35,822 nucleotides of DNA from JAOZTV01 sp965371805 (GCA_965371805.1 CBDUZW010000058.1:1-35822), one strand, 5' to 3'; shown: positions 16,896 to 25,215, numbered from the stretch's first letter. Numbers and translations: made by a program. The notes: generated by a model from the letters alone, not told the origin.

Positions 16896-17753
16896 TTATA
16901 AATAAGTAGTAATCATTTGTTTTATAGGTATTGGATCAGGTTTGTAATTTATAAAGTCACGTATGTCTGATTCAGTTTTTAATAATCTCTGTGTTTTAAA
17001 ATTCTCATCTAAATTAGCTATATGTTTTATTAAAAAACTATATCTCTCATTTAATACTTTATCATCACTTGTTTTTATATGTAAATAGTGTAAATATAAA
17101 AGTGTAAATAAATTTAATTCAGAAATGATTAATGTTATATATAAATTATTTTTTTTAAATTCTGACTTTTGGATAAAATTAACTAAATTAAACAAATTCA
17201 AAAATAATTTATTAAAATAATATCCATATTTTTGATATATTATCTCAAAAACAAATCTTTGATTTTGAGGGGTTGATCTTGTTTTATATCTGTCAAAGAT
17301 TTTTTTATGTATCTGACCTAAATATAGTAAAGCTTTAGAACCCTTTCGTATATTCCCATCTTGTCCAGCTGGGGTGATCTCTAAACTTTCGATTTCAGAC
17401 TTTATATAATTCATTAAGTTAAAATATGTATTTTCAAATCTTTGTAATTTATTTGTTTCATTTTGTATTTTCAATTCTTCCTTTTGACCCTTTAATTCTT
17501 CTGTAGTGTGTTTTAGTTCCTTTCGTTGTAATTTTAATTCAATTTTCTGTAATAAAATGGCATATATAACTCCAAATAATGCAAGTCCAGAGAATAATGA
17601 ATTTACAGCTCCATATGAATCTCCAAATACACCTCTTTCTGTCATAGGGAAAATTTCTGAAATTAGAAACCAAGAAAATCCCCAAAGTATAAATATTACA
17701 ATAAGAATAAGTAAAGGATATCTTTTTTTTATTTTTGTTTTTGTTTCATCCAT
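16896..17753 (-). CDS. putative phage abortive infection protein (AbiC-like membrane protein)
   Basis: A 285-residue protein resembling the putative phage abortive infection family (putAbiC). It has two N-terminal membrane helices (about 13-32 and 47-67). The second lies within the family signature RGVFGDSYGAVNSLFSGLAL...GVIYAILLQ. A coiled coil follows (about 68-105, LQRKELKHTTEELKGQKEEL). The C-terminal all-helical domain (110-285) contains RFENTYFNLMNYI, typical for the family. Such proteins occur in defence islands and are thought to act at the membrane on infection. The mechanism is not established. It is transcribed with the following coiled-coil protein gene and divergently from the HEPN gene. 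Codon use is extremely AT-rich, suggesting transfer. Confidence 0.8.
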   Translation of the reverse strand: MDETKTKIKKRYPLLILIVIFILWGFSWFLISEIFPMTERGVFGDSYGAVNSLFSGLALFGVIYAILLQKIELKLQRKELKHTTEELKGQKEELKIQNETNKLQRFENTYFNLMNYIKSEIESLEITPAGQDGNIRKGSKALLYLGQIHKKIFDRYKTRSTPQNQRFVFEIIYQKYGYYFNKLFLNLFNLVNFIQKSEFKKNNLYITLIISELNLFTLLYLHYLHIKTSDDKVLNERYSFLIKHIANLDENFKTQRLLKTESDIRDFINYKPDPIPIKQMITTYL

Positions 17754-17774
17754 ATGTCAAACACTCCTTAAAAT
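17746..17774 (-). repeat. 29-bp start-region repeat, copy 2
   Basis: Identical to 16861-16889. It carries the AAGGAG ribosome site and the first codons (ATGGATGA) of the AbiC-like gene. It points to duplication of a translation-initiation cassette, or to conversion between the two genes' 5' ends. Confidence 0.85.
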
Positions 17775-17853
17775 TTAATTAAAGAATCTATGGAATTATT
17801 TAAACATAATTGACTAATTTTATCAAGTATTATTTTAATTATATTATAATACT

Positions 17854-17936
17854 ATTCCAACTTCCTGTAATACATTCTAATGACTGTTTCTGTTGTTCCT
17901 GGAGTATATTACAGGTGAAGTGGAAGGTGTTGGAAT
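17854..17936. other. 83-bp imperfect inverted repeat in divergent intergenic region
   Basis: ATTCCAAC (17854-17861) pairs perfectly with GTTGGAAT (17929-17936), and inside it CCTGTAATA (17864-17872) pairs perfectly with TATTACAGG (17907-17915), leaving a 34-nt loop. It lies between the divergent AbiC-like and HEPN genes. It could be an operator, a small RNA, or a recombination site. The outer arms have the AAC/GTT ends of integron attC core sites but not the full consensus or spacing. Confidence 0.5.
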
Positions 17937-18021
17937 CTAAGAATTTTAATGAACTTTTGATTAGTGAATTTTTGATTTTATTTATTGACTTTAGGTTTTT
18001 GTTGTGTGAAAATTTTATAAA

Positions 18022-19488
18022 ATGAATTATCCAAATAAAAAAACTCTTGATAAAAAAAATACTGATTTTCCTCCAGAAAGAGAATGTGATTATAAAATTT
18101 TCATTACTCTTATTAAAGGAAAACTTCGTTTTGAAGTATCATGTAAAATTTTTTTACCAAAAGAAAATAATGAAAATCCACAAATTTTTATTTATCCAAA
18201 TCGGAGTGATTACAATAATATCACTGCATCTAGATCAGGTTATAGATTGAAAGATTACAAAAAGGATGATAGAGGGTTCGAGTTTATATTTGAAAATGTA
18301 GAGCTAGGGAGTAGTTCTATGAAACCTTATGAGAAAGGGCTTGAAGAAATATATATTAAAATTCACACTACACGTTTAATTATAAAACATTATAACAGGA
18401 ATTATTCTGGAAATTTAGTAGTATTTAAAATTACTCCTTCTCTTCATTTAACACCAAATAGTTCTAGGGAAATGCTGTGTCCAGATGGTGAGATTAAAGT
18501 TAAAAATGTTGATAATTTTCAGTTTGAACTAGAAAATGATTTTAAGATTTTGGCTAAAAACAATTACATTTATGAAGAATTTGAAATGGATAAACTTATC
18601 ACTTTCCCAGAATTACAAGTTGAGTCAATGCATACTCAACCTATTGATGAAAATAATATTGAAACATATCTTTCATTATTTGATGACTTTTTGTTACTTA
18701 TTTCTTTTGCAGAAGGACAACGTTGTATGACTCCTAAAATTATAATTTATTCAGAAAAAAATTATATTGAAATATATCGTTGTAATAGAACATTTCCTTC
18801 TATTCACAGTTATCATTGTTTTAATTCTTTTAATATTTCATCTGAAAATTTGATGAACTTTTTGAATAAAGCTTGGAAAATATGGAGAGAGTCAAATCAT
18901 AAAGAGCTTATAAAACTTGCTATATCAACTATTACAGAACAAGCAGGAAACACTATGGAATCAAGGTTTTTAACATTGTTTTCTTCAATAGAATCACTAT
19001 TATTAGTCTTTAGAAAAGAAAATAATCTTGAACATATCTTACCTCTGAATGATAATCAGTGGGAACAACTCTCAAAAGAAATTAAAGAGTTAACAAAAAA
19101 AAATCAATATTTAAAAGAAAACAAGGATAAATATAGTCTAATGTGGCAAAATATTAATGGAATAAATGGAATACCATTAAAATATGTATTTGAAAAATTT
19201 ATTGACCAAAAGAAACTACATATATCAGATTTGTGGCCATTTGCAAATGAAGGAAACAATATGTCATTAACTAAAATAAGGAATAAATTAGTACATGGAT
19301 ATGGTGTGAACGAAAGATATACAGAAAGTTTTCTTGTAGCTAAAAGAAGTTTAGAAATATATTTAGTACGTTTATTGTTAGCAACATTTGAGTGGGATAT
19401 TATGAAATCAAAAGTTCACCATCATTCTACTGAATATTCTATAGAAAAACGGAAATATGCTCAAGATGATTTAAAAAGTTGGCTATGA
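18022..19488 (+). CDS. HEPN-domain protein with large N-terminal domain (candidate anti-phage RNase)
   Basis: A 488-residue protein. Residues about 25-240 form a beta-rich domain (resembling ApeA-like N-terminal domains, low certainty). Residues about 290-470 are helical and end in a HEPN-type domain: SRFLTLFSSIESLLLVF in the first helix and the catalytic-type Rx4H, R420-N-K-L-V-H425, in TKIRNKLVHGYG. Many HEPN proteins are metal-independent ribonucleases in toxin and phage-defence systems. There is no signal peptide or membrane helix. No ribosome site precedes the ATG. It overlaps by ATGA the end of a weak 71-codon frame (17810-18025), so it could be translated by coupling or from a near-leaderless message. 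It is divergent from the AbiC-like gene. Confidence 0.7.
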   Translation: MNYPNKKTLDKKNTDFPPERECDYKIFITLIKGKLRFEVSCKIFLPKENNENPQIFIYPNRSDYNNITASRSGYRLKDYKKDDRGFEFIFENVELGSSSMKPYEKGLEEIYIKIHTTRLIIKHYNRNYSGNLVVFKITPSLHLTPNSSREMLCPDGEIKVKNVDNFQFELENDFKILAKNNYIYEEFEMDKLITFPELQVESMHTQPIDENNIETYLSLFDDFLLLISFAEGQRCMTPKIIIYSEKNYIEIYRCNRTFPSIHSYHCFNSFNISSENLMNFLNKAWKIWRESNHKELIKLAISTITEQAGNTMESRFLTLFSSIESLLLVFRKENNLEHILPLNDNQWEQLSKEIKELTKKNQYLKENKDKYSLMWQNINGINGIPLKYVFEKFIDQKKLHISDLWPFANEGNNMSLTKIRNKLVHGYGVNERYTESFLVAKRSLEIYLVRLLLATFEWDIMKSKVHHHSTEYSIEKRKYAQDDLKSWL

Positions 19489-19676
19489 CATTTTTATTTA
19501 TTTTTACAAATTTTAAAACAGTTTTTCATAATAATTATCCCACTTAAAATTTATTATTTATCCCATGCTGATATAACTACTGGTGGTCTTTAATTGGACC
19601 TTAAATCACTTGATATTTTTTCTGTAATATGTGAATATTGTATTTAGTCATGTAATTAATTTATAGGAGTATTAAT

Positions 19677-20219
19677 ATGGAAGCAGTTCGAATTATAATG
19701 GAAATTGTGATATTAATTGGATTAGGTTATATAGCTTTCTTTAAGAGTTATTTCACTGAAAAGGGTAAAAATTTAGCATCAAAAGAAGACTTGAAGGAAT
19801 TAACAGAAAAAGTAGAATCAGTAAAGATTGAATTTAATAAAGAATTAGAAAAATTTAAACTATCACTAGTAATTGATTTAGAGAAAAAAAGACCTTTTAT
19901 TGAAGATGAAGCAAAAAGCATTATTGAATTAATTAAAGTAGCTGGTAAAACAAAAGAACTTGTAACTAGTTATAGAAATATTGATGTAAAAGTAAGAGAA
20001 TATGACCCTTTATTTAATAAATTAATTAATATGACTGGTGAATTTAGCTATAATAAAGTTTTAAATAAAACAATTAGAGATTTAAGTCATTATTGTTCTA
20101 TATTAATTATGCAAGAAAAAGGAGAGGATTTTGAAATTGACATAGATTTTTTAAAAGAAAAAATTATAGAATTTTATGATATTATAATTGAAGAATGTGG
20201 AATATTAAAAAACACTTAA
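19677..20219 (+). CDS. single-TM coiled-coil protein of defence-island type
   Basis: A 180-residue protein with one N-terminal membrane helix (about 5-23, IIMEIVILIGLGYIAFF), then SYFTEKGKNLASKEDLKELTEKVESVK. This pattern (EKGKNLAxKED..ELTxKVE) I have seen in small membrane proteins of accessory and defence loci. A coiled coil covers about 38-70, followed by a helical C-terminal domain. The start follows ATAGGAG. It lies 188 bp after the HEPN gene on the same strand and may share its transcript. Function is unknown; a membrane partner or sensor for the neighbouring effector is one reading. Confidence 0.7.
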   Translation: MEAVRIIMEIVILIGLGYIAFFKSYFTEKGKNLASKEDLKELTEKVESVKIEFNKELEKFKLSLVIDLEKKRPFIEDEAKSIIELIKVAGKTKELVTSYRNIDVKVREYDPLFNKLINMTGEFSYNKVLNKTIRDLSHYCSILIMQEKGEDFEIDIDFLKEKIIEFYDIIIEECGILKNT

Positions 20220-20522
20220 TTATAATAATCTAGAGATTTGCATTGCGTCATACCTCTTCCCTTTACTGTTTAAGAATCCAAGGGTTTCAAGTTCCTTGGA
20301 TATAGTTCTAAGACTTCTATACTTTCCAGTGACTCTATTCTTTCTAGATAACCTTCTAACTTCCTTCAACAGTTCTGGAGATGTTTCCTTTAAGGATTTC
20401 TTACCTTCACATTTACCTTCACCAGATAGAGTTATAATACCTTTTAATTTATTTGATTCTCTTTTTCGAACTCTGGAGTTCTTCAATTTCTGTACTAAGT
20501 TTTCTTTCTCAAATTGAGACAC
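20220..20522 (-). pseudogene. serine recombinase C-terminal remnant
   Basis: 100 codons encode the linker and DNA-binding end of a serine recombinase: SQFEKENLVQKLKNSRVRKR (the long-helix end and start of the linker), GEGKCEGKKS (the family's kcEGrKp), and a helix-turn-helix-like SLRTISKELETLGFLNSKGKRY. In the minus-strand frame the homology extends upstream of the GTG (ILGSV, to about 20535) and stops at a TGA within repeat copy C. The catalytic N-terminal domain with its Ser is missing. It ends adjacent to the preceding gene with no gap. It is probably what remains of the element's own recombinase. Confidence 0.7.
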
Positions 20523-20540
20523 GCTCCCTAATATAAAAAT

Positions 20541-20561
20541 TCTTGCCTGTCACCAAAATTG
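20541..20561 (+). repeat. dispersed repeat copy C (right edge of putative defence island)
   Basis: TCTTGCCTGTCACCAAAATTG differs from copy B at two positions and is in the same orientation. The truncated recombinase frame begins at its left side. Confidence 0.65.
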
Positions 20562-20646
20562 TACTTTTAAGTAACTTTAATAAATGAAATCAAGGTTAGG
20601 GATATGTAAACAATACATCTATCTTAACAATTTTGTCCTATAATGA

Positions 20647-20844
20647 TTAATTAATGCTTATATTGTCATAAATTTAGGTCAATATGTTGCTTTTTTTCTG
20701 GCAATATTAATGCATGTAGAACCCATGATAAGGAACAGTAGAATTGTATGGGATAAATTTATGCTTAATTTGACTAATGATTTATTGCACTTTTTAGATA
20801 TGAACTTTATGGATTTATTAAGTTGGAAAGAGGGGAGAGTTTAA
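20647..20844 (+). other. open frame without start, possible gene remnant
   Basis: Between repeat C and tRNA-Lys, 65 codons are open after TGA 20644-20646 up to TAA 20842-20844. The translation has a membrane-like stretch (AYIVINLGQYVAFFLAILMH) and then an amphipathic tail (RIVWDKFMLNLTNDLLHFL). The first ATG is 23 codons in and no ribosome site is seen. It may be the 3' end of a lost membrane-protein gene, or chance. Nothing else is visible in this 285-bp gap. Confidence 0.25.
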
Positions 20845-20846
20845 CA

Positions 20847-20919
20847 TGATCCCTGTTGGGTTCGAACCAACGACCTATTGATTAAGAGTCAATTGCTCTG
20901 CCAGCTGAGCTAAGGGACC
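20847..20919 (-). tRNA. tRNA-Lys(CTT)
   Basis: A complete cloverleaf is readable on the minus strand. It has a 7-bp acceptor stem GGTCCCT/AGGGATC (one G-T pair), and a D-arm GCTC...GAGC-type loop. The anticodon stem ATTGA/TCAAT holds loop CTCTTAA (anticodon CTT), and the T-arm is GTTGG-TTCGAAC-CCAAC. The discriminator is A and CCA is not encoded. It borders the accessory region, as tRNA genes often do at integration sites, but no duplicated tRNA 3' end was found on the other side. Confidence 0.95.
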
Positions 20920-20979
20920 ATTTAAGTTGTATTTTTAACATAAGAGTCAATGAAAGTCAATATTTTGGAAATATTTTTC

Positions 20980-21008
20980 TTGATATATTTAAGATTTTAC
21001 AGTACACT
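20980..21008 (+). promoter_or_regulatory. promoter for the POT transporter gene
   Basis: TTGATA (20980-20985) and TACACT (21003-21008) lie 17 bp apart, giving a leader of about 50 nt with AAGGAGG before the ATG at 21063. The hexamers are moderate matches. Confidence 0.35.
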
Positions 21009-21062
21009 TATTAATAAAAAAAAAAATTAAAGTGATTTACAAATTACTTTTAAGGAGGCTTT

Positions 21063-22748
21063 ATGTTTAAGGATCATCCGAAAGGATTAGTCGTTCTATT
21101 CTTCTCAAATATGGGAGAGAGATTCGGCTATTACACAATGATGGCCATTTTTGCTCTATTTTTTGAGTCTAAATTTGGTTTGTCTGTAAAGGAAGTTGGA
21201 TTTGTCTGGTCAGGTTTTTTATTTGCTATCTATTTTTTACCACTTTTTGGTGGAATTTTAGCTGATAAGGTAGGTTATGGGAAAACAATAATTCTAGGAA
21301 TTGTCCTAATGTTTACAGGGTATGGGATGATGGGAATACCCGGAATGTCTATGACATTTATTTTCATCTCACTTTTTGTCATCGCTCTGGGAACCGGTTT
21401 CTTTAAAGGTAATTTAGTTGTTATTCTGGGTAATTTATATGAGAGCCAGGGATATAAAAAGATGCACTCAGCTGCCTTTAATATCTTTTATATGGGTATT
21501 AATATTGGTGCTTTTTTTGCTCCATATGCTGCAACCGGAATTCGAAACTGGTTAATGGCAAAAGATGGTTTTGTATATAATGCAAAATTACCTGGAATGA
21601 TTCATCAATATCTTGACAGTATTGCTAATTCCGAGGTCTATAAATACCTTGGAGATTTGAAAAAACTTGCCGCTGAACAATTAGAAACATCTGTTGATAA
21701 AATAACAGATATAGATTTATCTGCTTTTTGTAATAACTATGTAGATTCATTGAGTCAGGGTTATAACGCTGCATTTGCAATTGCGGCACTCAGTATTGTC
21801 GCTTCTTTAGTTATTTTTATTGCATATAGAAAACATTATAAACATGCTGATATTAGACAGGCTGAAAAGATTAAGGATGAAAATGAAGTTGAACTTTCAC
21901 CAAAACAGGTAAAAGATAGAGTTTTTGCTCTTATGATGGTTTTTCTGGTTGTTATCTTCTTCTGGATGGCATTTCATCAAAATGGTTATACACTCACAAT
22001 GTTTGCTAAAAACTACACCGTTTCATCGGTTGGAACATTTACAAAGGTATTTTTTGATATCACAGCTTTCTTATCATTAATTGGTATCATATTGGGTTTT
22101 GTTTTCCTAATTGGAAAGAATTTTAAGGCAAAAATGAAAAAAATTGGTGGTGCATTAATTGCCGCCTGTTCAGTATTATTTTACTTTAGATATACTTCTT
22201 TTGCGGCTGAGAATGCAATATCACCCGAACTGTTTCAAAGTTTTAACCCGATATTTGTTGTATTCCTTACCCCGATAATCCTGGGATTTTTTGCATGGTT
22301 ATCTAAAAAAGGACATGAACCTTCACCTCCAAAGAAAATGGGTATAGGTATGATGATCTTAGGGGCTGCATGGATATTAATGACTCTTGTCGCATCAGGC
22401 CTTGATAGTCCAGCTTCCTTAGTCTCACAAGGTGGCGTTTCAGCAATGCTTGTCTCTTCATACTGGTTGATAGCCATGTATTTTATAATGACTGTTTCAG
22501 AACTGTTTATCAGTCCTATGGGACTTGCCTATGTTGCAAAAGTGTCTCCTCCAAAACTGAAAGGAACCATGCAGGGTGGATGGTTGGCAGCAACTGCGCT
22601 GGGAAATTTACTCTCAGGTATTGTGGGTGTTCCATATGAAAAATTTGAATTATGGCAAACATATGGATTACTGGTTTTAACTTCTTTAATTGCCGGTGGT
22701 TTGATGTTCTTTATGTTAAAAAAGCTTGAGAAAGCAGCTTCATCTTAA
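21063..22748 (+). CDS. POT/PTR family proton-dependent oligopeptide transporter
   Basis: A 561-residue inner-membrane transporter of the proton-coupled oligopeptide (POT/PTR2) family, importing di- and tripeptides. Helix 1 carries the family motif as FFSNMGERFGYYTMMAIF (E-R-F-x-Y-Y, used in proton coupling). PTR signature 2-like sequence is AAFNIFYMGINIGAFFAPY. About 12-14 hydrophobic helices are visible, plus a soluble insert at about 175-240 (the SVDKITDID region). A strong AAGGAGG fixes the start. It is followed by two hairpins. With the downstream penicillin-acylase family hydrolase and the S15 hydrolase it suggests a peptide-consuming metabolism. Confidence 0.92.
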   Translation: MFKDHPKGLVVLFFSNMGERFGYYTMMAIFALFFESKFGLSVKEVGFVWSGFLFAIYFLPLFGGILADKVGYGKTIILGIVLMFTGYGMMGIPGMSMTFIFISLFVIALGTGFFKGNLVVILGNLYESQGYKKMHSAAFNIFYMGINIGAFFAPYAATGIRNWLMAKDGFVYNAKLPGMIHQYLDSIANSEVYKYLGDLKKLAAEQLETSVDKITDIDLSAFCNNYVDSLSQGYNAAFAIAALSIVASLVIFIAYRKHYKHADIRQAEKIKDENEVELSPKQVKDRVFALMMVFLVVIFFWMAFHQNGYTLTMFAKNYTVSSVGTFTKVFFDITAFLSLIGIILGFVFLIGKNFKAKMKKIGGALIAACSVLFYFRYTSFAAENAISPELFQSFNPIFVVFLTPIILGFFAWLSKKGHEPSPPKKMGIGMMILGAAWILMTLVASGLDSPASLVSQGGVSAMLVSSYWLIAMYFIMTVSELFISPMGLAYVAKVSPPKLKGTMQGGWLAATALGNLLSGIVGVPYEKFELWQTYGLLVLTSLIAGGLMFFMLKKLEKAASS

Positions 22749-22773
22749 ACTTTCTTAAACTGAATAAAAAAAT

Positions 22774-22794
22774 GGGCAGAAATTAAATCTGCCC
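22774..22794 (+). terminator. hairpin after the POT gene, probable terminator
   Basis: GGGCAGA (22774-22780) and TCTGCCC (22788-22794) form a perfect 7-bp stem with a 7-nt AT loop, 26 bp after the stop. The T-tract after it is weak (TCATTAAT). An A-run before it could serve the opposite strand. Confidence 0.55.
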
Positions 22795-22805
22795 TCATTA
22801 ATACT

Positions 22806-22833
22806 GTAAGGGTAAATGAGAATTTGCCCTTAC
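22806..22833 (+). other. 12-bp hairpin with GNRA-type tetraloop
   Basis: GTAAGGGTAAAT (22806-22817) pairs with ATTTGCCCTTAC (22822-22833), with one T-G wobble, around the loop GAGA. It sits 63 bp before the next start codon. It may be an RNA stability element or the second half of a tandem termination region. Confidence 0.6.
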
Positions 22834-22896
22834 ATCACTTTTATACAATTCCAAACATAGTTGAGATATAAATTATAAATATCAAAGGGACAAAAT

Positions 22897-25215
22897 ATGA
22901 AAAAAATATTTAAAAGGATTTTAATAGGTGTATTTATTCTTCTAGTTTTACTTAGTTCTATAACTTATTTTTATTTAAAAAGTACCATTGGCAGGACAAG
23001 TGGTTCTCTTTCAATTTCAGAACTTAAAGATAAGGTTATTATAAGTAGAAATAAAATTGGGGTACCTAAAATTGAAGCCAAAAACCAGGATGATATGTTC
23101 TTTGCAATTGGTTATGTCCATGCGTCTGACAGGCTATTTCAAATGGATATGATCAGAAGACTCGCAACCGGAAGATTATCTGAAATTATGGGAAAGAGAA
23201 CATTGAATATTGATAAAAGGTATAAAAACCTTATGGTTGAAGAAGCAATTGAAAACAGTTTAAGCGAAAAATTGCCTGAAAAAATCAAAAAAATTCTGAT
23301 CAACTATTGTAAGGGTGTAAATTACTTTATTAAAAATGAAACCCTGCCTCCAGAGTTTAAACTTTTAGGCTATAAACCTGAGGAATGGAAAATCAAGGAT
23401 GTATTAAGTATCTTTAAAAATATGGAAAATATTCTTGCCGGTTCAGGGTATGAGTTAGGCAATTATAAAATTACAAAAGCTTTAGGAACAGATATTGCGT
23501 CAAAATTAATTTCCGGCACATTTGGAGCATCGATAATAAATGAAAGAGAATACAACTCTTTTTTTGAGAATGACTCACTATTATCATTTGCATCTACTGA
23601 AAATGAACAGGTGGAAAATGGGGTAGGGAGTAATAATTGGGTTATTTCAGGTAAAAAGACCTCAACAGGTTTACCGCTTCTTGCGAATGATCCGCATCTT
23701 TCCAATGTGTTTCCATCATATTTTTATCAATTCTATGCAACAGACGGCAAAATTATATTATCTGGAAATTCGATTGCAGGAGTACCATTTGTTATTATTG
23801 GCCGAAATAAAAAGATAGGATGGGGATTTACAAATGTAGGGACAGATGTGATTGATTATTTTATACTTGAAGTTGATGAAAAGAGTGAGAGATATAAGTT
23901 AGATGATAAGTGGGAAAAATTTACAATAATAGAAAAAAATATAAAAATAAAAGGTGATAAAAATTATATACATAAGATAAAAATGTCTAAATTTGGACCT
24001 GTTTTTGAGGATAATGGATTGGTTTTTGCAAGGCATTCAATTATGTCATACAAATCGACTGTTTTAAGTGCTTTCTATGAAATGAATTTTTCAGAAAGTA
24101 TTATTGATTTTCTGGGTGCATTGAAGATTTTTACGTCTCCTGCTCAAAATGTAGTATTCGCAGATACGCTTGGAACAATAGGATATTATCCTACCGGTTC
24201 TATTCCAGATAGAAGAAAGGGGAATGGCAGTCTACCGGTAAAAATCACAAAAAGTACAGAAGTATGGAATGGTTTTATAGATGAAAAAAAAAAGCCCTAT
24301 TTAATAAATCCTAATAAAGGGTATATTGTCACAGCAAATAATCCTGTAATTGATAGTGGAAAACTCCCTGTATTTGGTATAAACTGGTTTCCTTCTTTCC
24401 GTGCCGACAGGATAGATGAACTTATTAAGGATAAAACAAATCTTACTATTGAAGATATGAAAGAAGTTCAAACAGATTCCTATATAAAGAGTGCAGAGTA
24501 TTTAATATCCCTTATAAAGGACTTTAACTTTAAGGATAAGAATATTAATTTTATTTTAGACAAATTTAAAAATTGGAATTATTCTGCAGATAAGGGAGTT
24601 GAACCAATTTTATTTTATAAATTTCAAAATTTACTGTCAAAAAATATTTTTGAAGACGATATAATGGATAAAAGGAATAAAAACATAATTTCACGGTCAT
24701 GGTTATACAGAATGATGAATTATCCAAATAAAAACTTTTCAAAAGAATTTCTTTTTTTAGTTGATAATAAGAATACTGAAATAAATGAAACCTTTTTTGA
24801 TATAGTAAAAAAGAGTTTGAAAGAGACTTATATTCATTATAAAGAAAATAATAAATCTGATATTATATGGAAAAAACAGCACTCCTTATACTATAGACAT
24901 CCATTGGGTTCAGTGAAAATACTTGGATCTTTATTAAACAGGGGACCTTATTTTATGGAAGGAGGAAAGGATTGTATACTAACAGCTAGTTTTTCGAGCA
25001 GCAGTTTTAAAATTTCACATCTTTCTTCATTTAGAATGATCATGGACATGTCAGATTTTGCAAACTCAATCATGATAAACTCATCCGGGCAGAATGGGAA
25101 TTTTATGAGTATGAATTATGGTGACCAGATAAAACTTTTTACAAATTTGAAATATAGAAAAATGGAAGATTTCTCGGGGAGATTGAATATTCTTATTTTA
25201 AATTTCTCTCAATAA
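22897..25215 (+). CDS. penicillin amidase family N-terminal-nucleophile hydrolase
   Basis: A 772-residue penicillin/AHL-acylase type Ntn-hydrolase, made as a precursor and self-cleaved. An N-terminal signal anchor (about 6-27) places it in the envelope. The alpha-chain region has FFAIGYVHASDRLFQMDMIRRLATGRLSE. The predicted self-cleavage site and nucleophile are in NGVGSNNWVISG, with Ser245 becoming the first residue of the beta chain. Downstream family motifs are LLANDPHL, PFVIIGRNKKIGWGFTNVG and TANNPV. Length is normal. Substrates could be acyl amino acids, lactones or beta-lactams; none is indicated. Its last 23 bp overlap the convergent kinase gene. Confidence 0.9.
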   Translation: MKKIFKRILIGVFILLVLLSSITYFYLKSTIGRTSGSLSISELKDKVIISRNKIGVPKIEAKNQDDMFFAIGYVHASDRLFQMDMIRRLATGRLSEIMGKRTLNIDKRYKNLMVEEAIENSLSEKLPEKIKKILINYCKGVNYFIKNETLPPEFKLLGYKPEEWKIKDVLSIFKNMENILAGSGYELGNYKITKALGTDIASKLISGTFGASIINEREYNSFFENDSLLSFASTENEQVENGVGSNNWVISGKKTSTGLPLLANDPHLSNVFPSYFYQFYATDGKIILSGNSIAGVPFVIIGRNKKIGWGFTNVGTDVIDYFILEVDEKSERYKLDDKWEKFTIIEKNIKIKGDKNYIHKIKMSKFGPVFEDNGLVFARHSIMSYKSTVLSAFYEMNFSESIIDFLGALKIFTSPAQNVVFADTLGTIGYYPTGSIPDRRKGNGSLPVKITKSTEVWNGFIDEKKKPYLINPNKGYIVTANNPVIDSGKLPVFGINWFPSFRADRIDELIKDKTNLTIEDMKEVQTDSYIKSAEYLISLIKDFNFKDKNINFILDKFKNWNYSADKGVEPILFYKFQNLLSKNIFEDDIMDKRNKNIISRSWLYRMMNYPNKNFSKEFLFLVDNKNTEINETFFDIVKKSLKETYIHYKENNKSDIIWKKQHSLYYRHPLGSVKILGSLLNRGPYFMEGGKDCILTASFSSSSFKISHLSSFRMIMDMSDFANSIMINSSGQNGNFMSMNYGDQIKLFTNLKYRKMEDFSGRLNILILNFSQ

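Noticed and set aside
17854..17936. The intergenic palindrome as an integron attC site.
   Set aside because: The arms end in AAC and GTT but the outer positions break RYYYAAC/GTTRRRY, the R-L spacing is 2 rather than 5-6 bp, and no integrase is in the window.
17810..18025. The 71-codon frame before the HEPN gene as a real protein gene.
   Set aside because: TTG start without a ribosome site and composition dominated by the AT-rich palindrome region. It is kept only as a possible translational leader.
20847..20919. tRNA-Lys as the attachment site of the island.
   Set aside because: No duplicate of its 3' end was found on the far side of the accessory block. The ~20-bp repeats are the better boundary candidates.
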